Source: Teredinibacter turnerae
GTDB lineage: Bacteria; Pseudomonadota; Gammaproteobacteria; Pseudomonadales; Cellvibrionaceae
DNA length: 64,000 bases
NCBI RefSeq assembly: GCF_037935975.1
Contig: NZ_CP149817.1
Span: 434,001 to 498,000, forward strand
Direction of reading: 5' to 3'
Under the pieces are notes generated by a model. The model saw nothing but the letters and a program-made list of their open reading frames with translations, ran no database searches and had not been told where the DNA came from. Positions 1 to 9,392 of the stretch are shown here, one piece after another; position 1 is the first letter of the stretch, and each line of letters opens with the position of its first letter. The position numbers and the translations under genes were made by a program.

Positions 1-2
1 AA

Positions 3-383
3 AACGCGCATATAACGGTATATTTTAAGGACGAGGCGCACGAGGGCTTGTTGAAGTCCTATTGCCCATCGGTTGAAGTTGTACCCTCGGTATCTATCGA
101 AATGTTGGCACGGGCGTCTCTCGATCCCGGTTCTGCCAGTTTGCACCAGTGTCTGTTGGACCCGGCGGTGGACGCGAGTCAGTTTTCCATGGTGTATTCA
201 GCACCAGAGCCCACGGCATTTGGCGAGCTGATTTCCCGTATGCGAACCAGGCATCAGGCCATTGCTATCGCGGTTAAAAAAGCAGATGCGGACAAACTGG
301 ACATTAATCCGCCGGATTCCAGTCAAATCATTCAGGGCGATATTGTTTACTACATTGCAGACAATCGCATAGACGGGCTGTAA
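3..383 (+). CDS. C-terminal part of a potassium/ion channel protein with RCK-like domain (partial)
   Basis: The reading frame is open from the window edge, so only the last 126 residues are seen; the gene starts upstream. The visible part (HITVYFKDEAHEGL near its start, ending IVYYIADNRIDGL) resembles the regulatory nucleotide-binding (RCK/TrkA-C-like) tail of membrane potassium channels, with the typical closing pattern of a charged strand and 'GDIVYYIA'. No membrane segment is visible in the piece present. It lies about 170 bp before a yjfK-like gene on the same strand and may belong to the same stress/envelope cluster. The assignment rests on the pattern of the tail only; another TrkA-type regulator is possible. 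Confidence 0.5.
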   Translation, partial: NAHITVYFKDEAHEGLLKSYCPSVEVVPSVSIEMLARASLDPGSASLHQCLLDPAVDASQFSMVYSAPEPTAFGELISRMRTRHQAIAIAVKKADADKLDINPPDSSQIIQGDIVYYIADNRIDGL

Positions 384-551
384 TTAGGCGGGGCAGGGGA
401 GCACCGCCATTGCCCATCGGGCAATGTAAATCATTGAAATATCAGAAAATTCACATACGATCATCAGTATTTCAGGGGTGCGCGATTAAATCGATAGGAT
501 CATCGATTTAATCGCCGAGTTAATAGCGAGTTAATAGAAAGGATTTACCCT

Positions 552-1199
552 ATGTTTAATTTGTTCAAAAAGAAAGAGAGTAAGCCACAAGGACCGGTTA
601 GCCCCGAAGTTATGGGGTTGCGACTGGGTTGCTCGTTTGAGTTGGATGCTCTGCACCTGAAATTGCTCGACCCGCATCTGGTAACCGAGCGTATCAATCC
701 CTCACAGGTGATTGAAGCGGTAGGCCGTGTAGACCTTGATGACACTACGATTTTGCGGTTTTACACCGACGATGAAGCCTTCCTGCAGGTAGTTGTACAA
801 GGAACGCTTGAGGAGGACAATGTCATCGATGTTAAACTTTTCCATTTTTACGATACGATGGATGTTTCCTCGCAATCCGAATGGGATCAGCTCTTAAAGC
901 AGAAAATTGGTGTTCCCAACTACGAGTTACAGGGCCACGCTTACGCGCGGGTGTGGCAGTCGGCCAGTGAGTATCACGCGCCGGTGGCAATGACAGAAAA
1001 GACGTTTGCCGAGAACGGTACAGTTTCGCGAACCGATCAGTTTATGATGTTGTTTGAGCGTCATGTGGACGCAGACAATACCGAGTCGTTGTTGCTTTCT
1101 GCTGAAGAAGTGATCGACGAGCACAATAATGTGAGCCGTTGTTTGGTGATCAGCACCGGTATAGTCGTGGCGCCATCGCAAATTACGATTCACGGTTAG
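552..1199 (+). CDS. yjfK: DUF2491 family protein (YjfK-like)
   Basis: A 215-residue soluble protein without signal peptide. The ATG follows an AAAGGA ribosome site at 538-543. Its sequence style (GLRLGCSFELDALHLKLLDPHL near the start, then acidic beta-rich segments and an IVVAPSQITIHG end) and its position before DUF350, DUF1190 and ATP-grasp genes match YjfK of the Escherichia coli yjfIJKLMC cluster. The molecular function of the family is not established. The neighbours suggest a role with a membrane-stress or peptide-ligation system at the envelope. The family call is supported more by gene order than by any catalytic motif. Confidence 0.7.
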   Translation: MFNLFKKKESKPQGPVSPEVMGLRLGCSFELDALHLKLLDPHLVTERINPSQVIEAVGRVDLDDTTILRFYTDDEAFLQVVVQGTLEEDNVIDVKLFHFYDTMDVSSQSEWDQLLKQKIGVPNYELQGHAYARVWQSASEYHAPVAMTEKTFAENGTVSRTDQFMMLFERHVDADNTESLLLSAEEVIDEHNNVSRCLVISTGIVVAPSQITIHG

Positions 1200-1288
1200 T
1201 TGTAACAAGGCCCTATCTGAAACGCGCTTTGATCGTATACGGGTTATTGTGGTGGGATAAAACGATAATAATGAGGAGGTAAGAATTC

Positions 1289-1537
1289 ATGTCGGGGTAT
1301 AAGCGATCAGACAGCAGCTTGTCAGCGGATAAAAAAGACTCGCCGGATTTGTCCAACCTGCTCACAATTGGAGTGATTATTTTTTTCGCTTCGGGCATTG
1401 TGGGCGTGCCGCTGATGAATTTCTACAGTCGCGTTAATCCATGGTTTATTGTCGATTCACCTGAGCTGGTAAGTTTTCTGCTGTTCAGTGCCATAACCAT
1501 CTGGATAAGGCGCCGGTTTTATAATCTTAAATTTTAA
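1289..1537 (+). CDS. small two-helix membrane protein in the yjf operon
   Basis: An 82-residue protein whose ATG is preceded by a strong GAGGAGGT ribosome site. The N-terminal 27 residues are polar and charged. Two hydrophobic segments follow (around residues 28-45 and 58-73), ending in a basic tail (IRRRFYNLKF), so it should sit in the inner membrane with the ends on the cytoplasmic side. I do not recognise the family. It lies between the DUF2491 and DUF350 genes, on the same strand and 12 bp before the start chosen for the latter, so it is probably co-transcribed. Confidence 0.6.
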   Translation: MSGYKRSDSSLSADKKDSPDLSNLLTIGVIIFFASGIVGVPLMNFYSRVNPWFIVDSPELVSFLLFSAITIWIRRRFYNLKF

Positions 1538-1549
1538 TTGGGGAAGGCT

Positions 1550-1966
1550 ATGGAACACACCATGTTGCTATTAAATGGGTTGTTAAATTTCGTTATCTAT
1601 TTTGGTTTAGCGGTTGTTTTTTTGATGGTTTTCAAAGCGGTGTACGTACGCGTTACGCCGCACGATGAGTGGAAATTGATCAAAGAAGACAAAAATACCG
1701 CTGCTGCTATTGCCTTTAGTGGAGCCATTATCGGCTTTGCCCTGGCTGTCGCGGGGGTGGTAAAAAACTCGGTCAGCCTGTTCGATTTTACTGTGTGGGC
1801 CACAGTTGCATTGGTTGCGCAGCTGGTTGCGTTCGCTATCGTGCGGTTTGCTTTTATGCCAAAAATCGTCGAGCGGATTGAACAGAACGAGATAAGCGCC
1901 GGAATTATGGTGGCGAGTGTGAGTGTGGCTATAGGCTGTTTGAATGCCGCCTGCATGACCTATTAA
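1550..1966 (+). CDS. yjfL: DUF350 family inner-membrane protein (YjfL-like)
   Basis: About 138 residues with four hydrophobic segments and the family-like cytoplasmic stretch 'KNTAAAIAFSGAIIGFALA'. A TTG 12 bp upstream is in frame, but the ATG at 1550 has a GGGAAGG ribosome site at the right spacing and gives the usual length, so it was chosen. DUF350 proteins are small integral membrane proteins of unknown activity that travel with YjfK, YjfM and glutathionylspermidine-synthase-like ATP-grasp genes, exactly the context here. The next gene starts 13 bp after the stop. Confidence 0.8.
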   Translation: MEHTMLLLNGLLNFVIYFGLAVVFLMVFKAVYVRVTPHDEWKLIKEDKNTAAAIAFSGAIIGFALAVAGVVKNSVSLFDFTVWATVALVAQLVAFAIVRFAFMPKIVERIEQNEISAGIMVASVSVAIGCLNAACMTY

Positions 1967-1979
1967 GGAGGCTACCAAA

Positions 1980-2609
1980 ATGAAACGAAGTCAGCATGTA
2001 TTGCTACCCCGTTTGCGCAAAGGAGTATTCCCTGCAAAGCGCCTGGCTGTGGCCATTGCCGCCGTCGTGGCTGCCGGTTGCTCTATGAAACAGGAAGCGA
2101 AAATATTTACTTCTGTCGATGAGTGTGAGAGTGACGCTAATTACACCCAGGCAGAGTGCGCCGCAGCCTACGAAAAAGCGTTGGAAGACGCGCGCAAAAC
2201 TGCGCCGCGCTACTCCTCCCGCAGTGATTGTGAATACGAATTCGGGCCTGGCAGTTGCCAGAACTATTCATCCGGCCCCGGTATCGGCAGTTATTTTATT
2301 CCGGCAATGGCGGGCTTTATGATTGGCCAGGCGCTGCAACACCGCAGTAACGGCTATTATGGGCCAGCCTATAATCCTGTATTTTATCACTACGACGGTG
2401 GCTACAATCGCAATCGCGCGCCCGTGTGGACAACGGCCGACGGCACCACCTTGGGCAACGGCAGTAAACGCTCGGTCAATGTTGGCAAATCAACGTTTAA
2501 ACCCAAGCCTGCCGTCACGCGTACCATGTCACGCGGTGGTTTTGGGTCGACCGCTTCTGCTAAGTCCTCCTGGGGTGGCTCGTCGCGCAGTGGTGGCTGG
2601 GGAGGCTAA
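1980..2609 (+). CDS. DUF1190 (YgiB/YjfM-like) lipoprotein
   Basis: A 209-residue protein with an AAGGAGG ribosome site and a lipoprotein signal: a basic N-region, a hydrophobic core and the lipobox VAAGC with Cys34. Mature residues include three Cys-containing segments (SVDECESD, TQAECAAAY, SDCEYEFGPGSC), the hallmark of the DUF1190 family, and then a Ser/Gly-rich low-complexity tail ending GGWGG. Members are paired with an ATP-grasp protein of the glutathionylspermidine-synthase fold, and that gene follows after only 3 bp. It is probably an envelope substrate or partner of that ligase (inference). Function is unknown. Confidence 0.75.
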   Translation: MKRSQHVLLPRLRKGVFPAKRLAVAIAAVVAAGCSMKQEAKIFTSVDECESDANYTQAECAAAYEKALEDARKTAPRYSSRSDCEYEFGPGSCQNYSSGPGIGSYFIPAMAGFMIGQALQHRSNGYYGPAYNPVFYHYDGGYNRNRAPVWTTADGTTLGNGSKRSVNVGKSTFKPKPAVTRTMSRGGFGSTASAKSSWGGSSRSGGWGG

Positions 2610-2612
2610 AGG

Positions 2613-3782
2613 TTGATTCGCATACCGATTCGAGAACGGCCAAACTGGGAACAAAAAGCAGCGGAGTACGGGTTTAAGTTTCACACCATGTACGGTGAAA
2701 AGTACTGGGACGAAACCGCGTACTACCAGTTCACCCTGGCCCAAATTGAAAACGATCTCGAACAGCCCACCGAAGAAATCCACCAGATGTGTTTACATGT
2801 GGTGGATAGCGTGGTGAACAGCGAGCCTCTTCTGCAACGATTTAAAATTCCTCAGGCGCACTGGGATTTGGTGCGCGATTCCTGGCAGAGTCGCGAACCT
2901 TCACTCTATTCCCGTCTCGATTTTGTCTACGACGGGAAAAATCCGGCGAAATTACTGGAAAACAACGCGGACACCCCAACCAGTTTGTACGAGACGGGGT
3001 TTTGGCAATGGCTGTGGCTGGAAAATAATGTCGATGCCCGCCAGCTGCCGCGCCATGCGGATCAATTTAATATTCTGCAGGAAAAACTGGTTAACCGGTT
3101 TATCGAGCTCCAAGCCCACAATCCCGATACTGTCCTGCACCTGGCCTGTTGTCGCGATTCAGAAGAGGATCGCGGCACCGTGCAGTATTTGCAGGATTGT
3201 GCTGAGGAAGCGGGGATAACCTGTTGTTTTATTTATATGGACGACATTGGTGTCGATGCGCAGGGGCGCTTTACCGACCTGGAAGACCAGCTCATCCAAT
3301 GGCTGTTTAAGCTCTACCCCTGGGAATTTATACTGCAGGAGGACTTCGCCCAATACCTGAGTACAAGCCAAACCCGCTGGCTGGAACCCGCCTGGAAAAC
3401 CATCCTATCTAACAAGGCACTATTGCCTCTGCTCTGGCAGATGTTTCCCGAGCACCCGAATTTATTACCCGCCTACTTTAACGAAGCAGAGGCCAAAGCG
3501 ACTTTGCCGCACGGCTACGTGAAAAAGCCACTGTTCTCCCGTGAGGGCGCTAATATTACATTGGTGCAAGGGGAAGATACGGTGTTGCAGAGTGACGGCC
3601 CGTACGGCGAAGAGGGGTTTATTTATCAAGCCTTGAACCCACTGCCCACGTTTGGCGATAACTACACGCTGATTGGCAGTTGGCTGATCGATAACCAGGC
3701 GGCAGGAATTTCCATTCGTGAGGACCGCAGCCTGATAACGCGTGATTTAAGCCGTTTTATGCCGCACGTTATCGTTGATTAA
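2613..3782 (+). CDS. glutathionylspermidine synthase-like ATP-grasp ligase (YjfC/YgiC family)
   Basis: A 389-residue ATP-grasp enzyme that resembles only the synthetase half of E. coli GspS; the amidase half is absent. Seen features are the substrate-side stretch [22 protein letters not shown] (described at residues ~108-130), the nucleotide-binding segment [14 protein letters not shown], and the closing '[17 protein letters not shown]'. The start is a TTG at 2613, tightly coupled to the DUF1190 gene. Family members form an amide bond with ATP hydrolysis. The true acceptor of this stand-alone type is not settled, and the adjacent Cys-rich lipoprotein is a natural candidate partner. Confidence 0.85.
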   Translation: MIRIPIRERPNWEQKAAEYGFKFHTMYGEKYWDETAYYQFTLAQIENDLEQPTEEIHQMCLHVVDSVVNSEPLLQRFKIPQAHWDLVRDSWQSREPSLYSRLDFVYDGKNPAKLLENNADTPTSLYETGFWQWLWLENNVDARQLPRHADQFNILQEKLVNRFIELQAHNPDTVLHLACCRDSEEDRGTVQYLQDCAEEAGITCCFIYMDDIGVDAQGRFTDLEDQLIQWLFKLYPWEFILQEDFAQYLSTSQTRWLEPAWKTILSNKALLPLLWQMFPEHPNLLPAYFNEAEAKATLPHGYVKKPLFSREGANITLVQGEDTVLQSDGPYGEEGFIYQALNPLPTFGDNYTLIGSWLIDNQAAGISIREDRSLITRDLSRFMPHVIVD

Positions 3783-3898
3783 CGTCAGAGACTGCGAAGC
3801 GCCAAACTTCCCTTAATATGGCAATATTGGTCGATTCTGGTGCTACAGCGCGGGCTTCAGACCTTAAAGTGTGCTTACTTGCTTGTCGCTCCTGGACG

Positions 3899-3914
3899 CG
3901 GCAAGGAGTTTGCT
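3899..3914 (+). promoter_or_regulatory. candidate sigma-54 promoter upstream of ureD
   Basis: CGGCAAGGAGTTTGCT matches the -24/-12 consensus (TGGCACG-N4-TTGCW) at 14 of 16 constrained or free positions, with GG and GC exactly 10 bp apart. It would start RNA near 3925, leaving a leader of about 115 nt before ureD. No clear NtrC palindrome was seen upstream. TGGTGC half-sites occur at 3838, 3994 and 4023, two of them downstream of the promoter. Plausible but unproven. Confidence 0.35.
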
Positions 3915-4041
3915 AAGACTTACGCCACATTAGACAGCACTTCCCGCGAGATCACGTGTTAACGTGGAATACTTGCGATAATAAGTATTATTATGGTGCG
4001 TAAAAATCACTTTGCGTTAATATGGTGCGATTTATCGGCTT

Positions 4042-4905
4042 ATGAACTGTGTGGCGACTCAACAATCATCCTTGCGCCACTGGCTGGCGAGTATCCAGCT
4101 GCGTCTACAGCAGCGAGCCGGTAGTACTCGTGTGGTATCCAGCCGCCATCAAGGCCCATTGCGCGTGCAGCGGCCGTTTTATCCAGAAAGATCTGATTGC
4201 TGCCATGTGTACCTGCTCCACCCGCCTGGCGGCATGGTGATTGGTGATGAGCTAACCATCTCGGCCGAACTGGATTCAAATGCCAGCGGCTTAATCACGA
4301 CACCCTCGGCGGGCAAAGTCTACGGCGCGAAAGGCGCTGCGTTTTCACAGCGACAAAGCATAGAGTTTCACCTTGCTGAGAACAGCACGCTGGAGTGGCT
4401 GCCGCAGGAAACTATTGTGTTCGACACCGCCAATGCCGAACTGAAAACCCGGGTTAATCTCGCAGCAGGGGCGCGTTATTTTGGCTGGGATATTGTGCGG
4501 CTTGGGCGAATCGCCAGTGGTGAAACATTCCAGCAAGGTTATTGCGAGCAGCGGTTGGAAGTTTATCGTGATAACAAACCCTTATTAATTGAGCGGAATC
4601 GAGTGGTTGCTGGCGAACCGTTGCAAGCTGGAGTGTACGGTTTACAGGGGCGCAACACCTTTGCCACACTGGTGGCGACCTGCCAGCCTGGGCGCGATGC
4701 GGTCGATAAATTATGTGAAACCCTGGATGGCATGTCTCCAGGTGCCGACTGCTGGGGTTTAACCCAAAAGGGCAGCCTGTTTATCGCCCGTTACCTGGGG
4801 GATGATGTGGCGCTGTGTCGCAAAGGGTTTGAATACATCTGGCGTTATTTGCGGCCATTGTTTAATGGTAATGACGCCGTGCCTCCGAGAATCTGGCGTA
4901 CATAG
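4042..4905 (+). CDS. ureD: urease accessory protein UreD
   Basis: A 287-residue UreD/UreH-type chaperone that, with UreF and UreG, binds apo-urease and lets the nickel centre assemble. Recognisable family stretches are VYLLHPPGGMVIGDEL, 'AKVYGAKG', the 'LEWLPQETIVFD' segment and 'GWDIVRLGR'. It is the first gene of the urease cluster, with ureA 85 bp downstream and a 259-bp leader region upstream. The ATG at 4042 lacks a strong ribosome site but gives the usual N-terminus length. No sign of damage. Confidence 0.95.
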   Translation: MNCVATQQSSLRHWLASIQLRLQQRAGSTRVVSSRHQGPLRVQRPFYPERSDCCHVYLLHPPGGMVIGDELTISAELDSNASGLITTPSAGKVYGAKGAAFSQRQSIEFHLAENSTLEWLPQETIVFDTANAELKTRVNLAAGARYFGWDIVRLGRIASGETFQQGYCEQRLEVYRDNKPLLIERNRVVAGEPLQAGVYGLQGRNTFATLVATCQPGRDAVDKLCETLDGMSPGADCWGLTQKGSLFIARYLGDDVALCRKGFEYIWRYLRPLFNGNDAVPPRIWRT

Positions 4906-4990
4906 AATTGTGAGCGCGTTGCGAGCATATTATTTTTAACAAGATAACGATTCGCCGCCGACTGAACTATTTTTATTTGAGGAAAGCTAC

Positions 4991-5293
4991 ATGGAACTCA
5001 GTCCGAGAGAAAAAGACAAGCTCTTGATTTTTACCGCTGCGCTACTCGCGGAACGTCGCAAAGAAAAAGGTTTGAAACTGAATTATCCGGAATCTATCGC
5101 ACTGATTTCTGCGGCCGTTATGGAAGGGGCACGTGAAGGTAAAACTGTGGCAGAGCTGATGGATTTTGGCCGCACGATATTGTCCCGTGACGATGTAATG
5201 GAGGGGATTGCAGAGATGATTCACGATGTGCAAGTGGAGGCAACGTTTCCCGACGGCACCAAGCTGGTTACCGTTCACGAACCCATTGTTTAA
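4991..5293 (+). CDS. ureA: urease gamma subunit
   Basis: A 100-residue protein starting [14 protein letters not shown], the standard UreA length and start. Conserved stretches include '[24 protein letters not shown]' (residues ~26-49) and the end '[18 protein letters not shown]'. UreA, UreB and UreC form the (abc)3 enzyme that hydrolyses urea to ammonia and carbamate in the cytoplasm. GAGGAAAG before the ATG is the ribosome site. Forms an operon with ureB (46 bp downstream) and ureC. Confidence 0.98.
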   Translation: MELSPREKDKLLIFTAALLAERRKEKGLKLNYPESIALISAAVMEGAREGKTVAELMDFGRTILSRDDVMEGIAEMIHDVQVEATFPDGTKLVTVHEPIV

Positions 5294-5339
5294 CTGGCGA
5301 CGACATTTTGCCTTTACACGCTCTGCGAGGAACACAGCC

Positions 5340-5663
5340 ATGATTCCAGGGGAATACGATATAAAAGACGGTGAAATTGCACTTAATGAAGATCGCAAAA
5401 CACGCACTATCACCGTCGCCAATACGGGTGATCGACCGATTCAGGTCGGATCGCACTACCACTTTTTTGAAACCAATCCCGCGCTCTCGTTTTCTCGCGA
5501 CGCCACCCGGGGCTTTCGCCTGAATATTGCGGCAGGCACCGCGGTTCGTTTCGAACCGGGGCAGGACCGTGAAGTAGAGCTGGTTGAAATCTCCGGCGAT
5601 AAAACCGTGTACGGGTTCCGCGGCGAAATCATGGGTGAATTGGAAGGGGGAAGCCATGAGTAA
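5340..5663 (+). CDS. ureB: urease beta subunit
   Basis: A 107-residue protein starting [17 protein letters not shown]. The frame is open further upstream, but the ATG at 5340 gives the family's usual start and follows CGAGGA. Conserved parts are '[19 protein letters not shown]' and '[17 protein letters not shown]'. The last codons overlap the ureC start by 8 bp, so the two are translationally coupled. It is the structural beta chain of the urease trimer. Confidence 0.98.
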   Translation: MIPGEYDIKDGEIALNEDRKTRTITVANTGDRPIQVGSHYHFFETNPALSFSRDATRGFRLNIAAGTAVRFEPGQDREVELVEISGDKTVYGFRGEIMGELEGGSHE

Positions 5664-7359
5664 AATTGATCGCAAAGCCTATGCTGATATGTTCGGTCCG
5701 ACGGTGGGTGACAGAGTCCGCCTCGCCGATACCGAACTGTGGATCGAAGTGGAAAAAGATTTCACTATCTACGGTGAAGAAGTGAAATTTGGTGGCGGTA
5801 AAGTGATCCGTGACGGCATGGGCCAAAGTCAGGCGTCATGCGCGGATACCCCCGACACGGTTATCACTAATGCGTTGATACTCGATCACTGGGGTATCGT
5901 AAAAGCGGATGTTGCTATTAAAAACGGCCGCATCGTAACCATCGGTAAAGCGGGCAACCCGGATATTCAGCCTGGTGTCACCATTGAGGTCGGGCCGGGT
6001 ACAGAAGTGATCGCCGGCGAAGGACAAATTTTAACAGCCGGTGGTATTGATGCACATATTCATTTTATTTGCCCGCAGCAAATAGAAGAGGCGCTCATGA
6101 GCGGTGTTACCACCATGATTGGTGGGGGCACAGGGCCAGCGACCGGTACCAATGCAACAACCTGCACACCTGGTCCATGGCATATTCAAAAAATGCTGGA
6201 GGCCGGTGAAGCGTTCCCGATGAACCTGGGCTTTCTTGCCAAGGGCAATGCGAGTTTGCCAACCGCGCTTAACGAGCAGGTGGAAGCCGGGGCGCTGGGC
6301 TTGAAACTGCATGAAGACTGGGGCACAACTCCGGCCGCTATTGATTGCTGTTTAACCGTGGCCGAAAACTACGATGTGCAGGTGGCTATCCACACAGATA
6401 CGCTCAACGAGTCTGGCTTTGTCGAAGACACCCTGGCGGCGTTTAAAGATCGCACCATACACACCTACCACACCGAGGGCGCAGGCGGTGGGCACGCGCC
6501 GGATATTATTAAAGCCTGCGGTTCGGACAACGTACTGCCATCGTCAACCAACCCCACGCGGCCTTACACCGTTAACACGGTGGATGAACACCTGGACATG
6601 TTAATGGTTTGCCACCACCTGGACCCAAACATTCCAGAAGATGTGGCTTTCGCTGATTCGCGTATTCGCAAAGAGACCATTGCCGCGGAAGATATTCTTC
6701 ATGATTTAGGTGCATTCTCGATGATCTCATCCGATTCGCAAGCGATGGGCCGCGTCGGGGAAGTGGTTTGTCGCACCTGGCAGACAGCGCATAAAATGAA
6801 AGTGCAGCGCGGGCCACTGGCGGAAGACAGCAGCTACAGTGACAACTTTCGCGCGCGTCGCTATATCGCCAAATACACGATTAACCCGGCCCTCGCCCAC
6901 GGTATCTCCCACGAAGTAGGGTCAGTGGAAGTGGGTAAGCTGGCGGATTTAGTGCTCTGGAAGCCCGCCTTTTTTGGGGTGAAACCGTCGCTGATTATTA
7001 AAGGCGGCGCTATTGCTGCCGCGCCTATGGGCGATCCTAATGCGTCGATTCCCACTCCTCAGCCAGTGCACTACCGCCACATGTTTGGTGCGTTTGGCCG
7101 CGCCTGTACCGGTACGTCTGTCAGTTTTGTCAGCCAAGCGGCACTGGATGCGGGAATTGCTGCCAGCTATCAACTGGAGCGCCGTTTGGTCGCGGTGAAA
7201 AACTGTCGCTCGGTCAAAAAGAAAGATATGGTGCTCAACCATTACCAGCCGGTAATGGAAGTTGACCCGGAAACCTACGAAGTGCGTGCCGACGGCCAGC
7301 TGCTTACCTGCGAACCCGCCGAAGTTCTGCCCATGGCCCAGCGCTACTTTTTATTTTAA
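5656..7359 (+). CDS. ureC: urease alpha (catalytic) subunit
   Basis: A 567-residue protein, the usual full length, starting [16 protein letters not shown] at the ATG that follows GGAAGGGGG. All nickel-site residues fall at the Klebsiella numbering: His134 and His136, the carbamylated Lys217 (in LKLHEDWG), His246, His272 and Asp360. The flap Cys319 and His320 (VCHHLD) are also present. It should therefore be an active di-nickel urease once loaded by UreD/F/G and UreE. The start codon lies inside ureB. Confidence 0.99.
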   Translation: MSKIDRKAYADMFGPTVGDRVRLADTELWIEVEKDFTIYGEEVKFGGGKVIRDGMGQSQASCADTPDTVITNALILDHWGIVKADVAIKNGRIVTIGKAGNPDIQPGVTIEVGPGTEVIAGEGQILTAGGIDAHIHFICPQQIEEALMSGVTTMIGGGTGPATGTNATTCTPGPWHIQKMLEAGEAFPMNLGFLAKGNASLPTALNEQVEAGALGLKLHEDWGTTPAAIDCCLTVAENYDVQVAIHTDTLNESGFVEDTLAAFKDRTIHTYHTEGAGGGHAPDIIKACGSDNVLPSSTNPTRPYTVNTVDEHLDMLMVCHHLDPNIPEDVAFADSRIRKETIAAEDILHDLGAFSMISSDSQAMGRVGEVVCRTWQTAHKMKVQRGPLAEDSSYSDNFRARRYIAKYTINPALAHGISHEVGSVEVGKLADLVLWKPAFFGVKPSLIIKGGAIAAAPMGDPNASIPTPQPVHYRHMFGAFGRACTGTSVSFVSQAALDAGIAASYQLERRLVAVKNCRSVKKKDMVLNHYQPVMEVDPETYEVRADGQLLTCEPAEVLPMAQRYFLF

Positions 7360-7427
7360 TGTGTTAAACAGTTGGCCGCGCGTTGCATCCAGAATTTCGA
7401 TGCGGCGTTGGTGCCAAGAGAAAAATT

Positions 7428-7895
7428 ATGTTGGAAGCTTACGAAAAAGCTGAACCCAGCCCCGAGTTGGAAGTGACTGATCGCGTGGTCGTGAGTTTTG
7501 ACGACCGCAAAAAGAGTCGCCATCGTGTAACCACAGAACGTGGCGTTGAACTGGGCTGGTTTCTGGAGCGAGGTCTGGTGCTCGCCGATGGCGAAATTCT
7601 TAAATGCACCGACGGCACCTTCGTTCGTGTTTGTGCGGCAGATGAATCCGTCAGCGATGTGCACAGTGATAACACGCTGTTGCTCACGCGCGCGGCATAT
7701 CACTTGGGTAATAGGCATGTACCACTGGAAGTGGGGGCGGGCTATTTGCGCTACCAGCACGATCATGTTTTGGACGATATGGTGCGCGGTTTGGGTTTAC
7801 ACGTCGCCGCAGCGCGCGCGCCCTTCAACCCGGAAAACGGTGCCTACCATGGTAGTGGCGGCCACCATCACGACCACGACCACGACCATGAATAA
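7428..7895 (+). CDS. ureE: urease nickel metallochaperone UreE
   Basis: A 155-residue protein. An in-frame ATG exists 45 bp upstream, but MLEAYEKAEP at 7428 fits the family better. The C-terminus (about residues 142-155) is a metal-binding tail of alternating His and Asp (GGHHHDHDHDHE). The inner part 'YHLGNRHVPLEVGAGYLRYQHDHVLDDM' (described, around residues 86-113) carries the conserved metal-site His residues. UreE delivers Ni2+ to UreG and the urease pre-complex. It ends 6 bp before ureF. Confidence 0.97.
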   Translation: MLEAYEKAEPSPELEVTDRVVVSFDDRKKSRHRVTTERGVELGWFLERGLVLADGEILKCTDGTFVRVCAADESVSDVHSDNTLLLTRAAYHLGNRHVPLEVGAGYLRYQHDHVLDDMVRGLGLHVAAARAPFNPENGAYHGSGGHHHDHDHDHE

Positions 7896-7901
7896 GCGTG
7901 T

Positions 7902-8567
7902 ATGAATAACCAACTGCTGCACTTGATGCATTTGGTCAGCCCGGCCCTGCCGGTGGGTGCTTACGCCTATTCGCAGGGGTTGGAATATGCGGTTGATAGC
8001 GGCTGGCTCACGGAACCCGGTGAATTACAATACTGGATCACTGGTGTGCTTGAGCACAGCGTCGGCCATCTTGATCTTCCTGTTCTGCTGCGGATTTACC
8101 GAGCCTGGAAAGCCGCGGCACTTGATGAAGTTGACCGGTGGAATGATTTCGTGCGCGCAAATCGAGAGACTGCAGAATTGCTGTTGGAGGACGAACAGCT
8201 AGGCTTAGCCTTACAGCGATTATTGGTTTCGTTGCAAACCGAGGGTGCAGACGAGCGGTTGTCATCTCCTCCCTGTTTTGTCACACAATTTGCGCTGGCA
8301 GGTGTCCGTCGGGATATTGCTGAAGAAGATTTACTATACGGGTTTGCCTGGAGCTGGCTGGAAAACCAAGTTGCCGCGGCTACTAAAATTGTGCCGCTTG
8401 GGCAAACGCAGGCGCAGCAAACGCTGGTTGCCATGATGGAGAAAATTCCCGCCGTGTGTGCGCATGCACTGACGTTGCAGGATGACGAGCTCGGCGTTGG
8501 CCTCCCTGCTTTAGCCATGGCGTCGAGCCGGCACGAGCGCCAATACTCGCGTTTGTTTCGGTCATGA
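7902..8567 (+). CDS. ureF: urease accessory protein UreF
   Basis: A 221-residue all-helical protein with the family start '[20 protein letters not shown]' (residues ~5-24), then '[11 protein letters not shown]' and the C-terminal '[18 protein letters not shown]'. It acts as a scaffold and fidelity factor in the UreD-UreF-UreG complex. Only 6 bp separate it from ureE. About 100 bp of non-coding sequence follow before ureG, which is longer than elsewhere in the operon. Confidence 0.96.
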   Translation: MNNQLLHLMHLVSPALPVGAYAYSQGLEYAVDSGWLTEPGELQYWITGVLEHSVGHLDLPVLLRIYRAWKAAALDEVDRWNDFVRANRETAELLLEDEQLGLALQRLLVSLQTEGADERLSSPPCFVTQFALAGVRRDIAEEDLLYGFAWSWLENQVAAATKIVPLGQTQAQQTLVAMMEKIPAVCAHALTLQDDELGVGLPALAMASSRHERQYSRLFRS

Positions 8568-8670
8568 GCCAGTGTACTAGGCTTGTGCTGTTACAGTGCT
8601 CCACGTTCAGAAATGTTTAACCCGCCTGAATAATCTAGCGGGCCATGAATTCACAACAAGATAAAATTTT

Positions 8671-9285
8671 ATGAATGCAAAAAAACCTACACTTCGTCTT
8701 GGTATAGGCGGGCCCGTCGGCTCTGGTAAAACCGCGCTGGTAAAAACGCTCTGTGCAGAATTGAAAGACAAATACAATATTGCGGTAATCACCAACGATA
8801 TTTATACCCGCGAAGACGCAGAGTTTTTACTGCGCCATGAGGTGCTGGCAGCGAATCGTATTATGGGGGTGGAAACTGGCGGTTGTCCGCATACGGCAAT
8901 ACGCGAAGATGCCTCGATGAATTTATCGGCGGTGGCCGAGTTGCAGGGGCGTTTTGAAGGGCTGGATGTTATTCTGATTGAAAGCGGTGGCGACAATCTC
9001 GCCGCGACGTTTAGCCCAGAGCTATCCGATCTTACCTTGTACGTCATCGATGTTTCTGCGGGCGATAAAATTCCGCGCAAAGGCGGGCCGGGCATTACCA
9101 AATCCGACTTGTTAATTATTAATAAAATAGACCTTGCACCATTGGTTGGGGCGGACCTGGGTGTTATGGATCGAGACGCAAAAAAAATGCGGGGCGAGAA
9201 GCCGTTTGTGTTTTCGAATTTGAAAGATGGGACCGGCGTGAACGCTATTGTGGAGTTTATCGAACGGGCGGGTATGCTCGGGTAG
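8671..9285 (+). CDS. ureG: urease accessory GTPase UreG
   Basis: A 204-residue SIMIBI-class GTPase. The P-loop GPVGSGKT covers residues 14-21, the nickel-binding CPH motif is Cys72-Pro73-His74 within '[18 protein letters not shown]', and 'IINKIDLAP' is the guanine-specificity motif. UreG couples GTP hydrolysis to nickel insertion into UreC. Last gene of the canonical urease set here. The next gene, 107 bp downstream, is unrelated (sulfotransferase). Confidence 0.98.
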   Translation: MNAKKPTLRLGIGGPVGSGKTALVKTLCAELKDKYNIAVITNDIYTREDAEFLLRHEVLAANRIMGVETGGCPHTAIREDASMNLSAVAELQGRFEGLDVILIESGGDNLAATFSPELSDLTLYVIDVSAGDKIPRKGGPGITKSDLLIINKIDLAPLVGADLGVMDRDAKKMRGEKPFVFSNLKDGTGVNAIVEFIERAGMLG

Positions 9286-9392
9286 TAGCAGTGTTTAACT
9301 TACTTTTACAGATGGGCGTCGTATAGCATCGCATCTTAATTGGGGGGTACTTATGCGTTGCGTATGCGATACAGCCCCAAGAAGAGGGATAG

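Noticed and set aside
3994-4028. TGGTGCG repeats just before ureD as an NtrC site
   Set aside because: Both are in direct orientation 29 bp apart without the opposite half-sites, so they do not form the NtrC palindrome.
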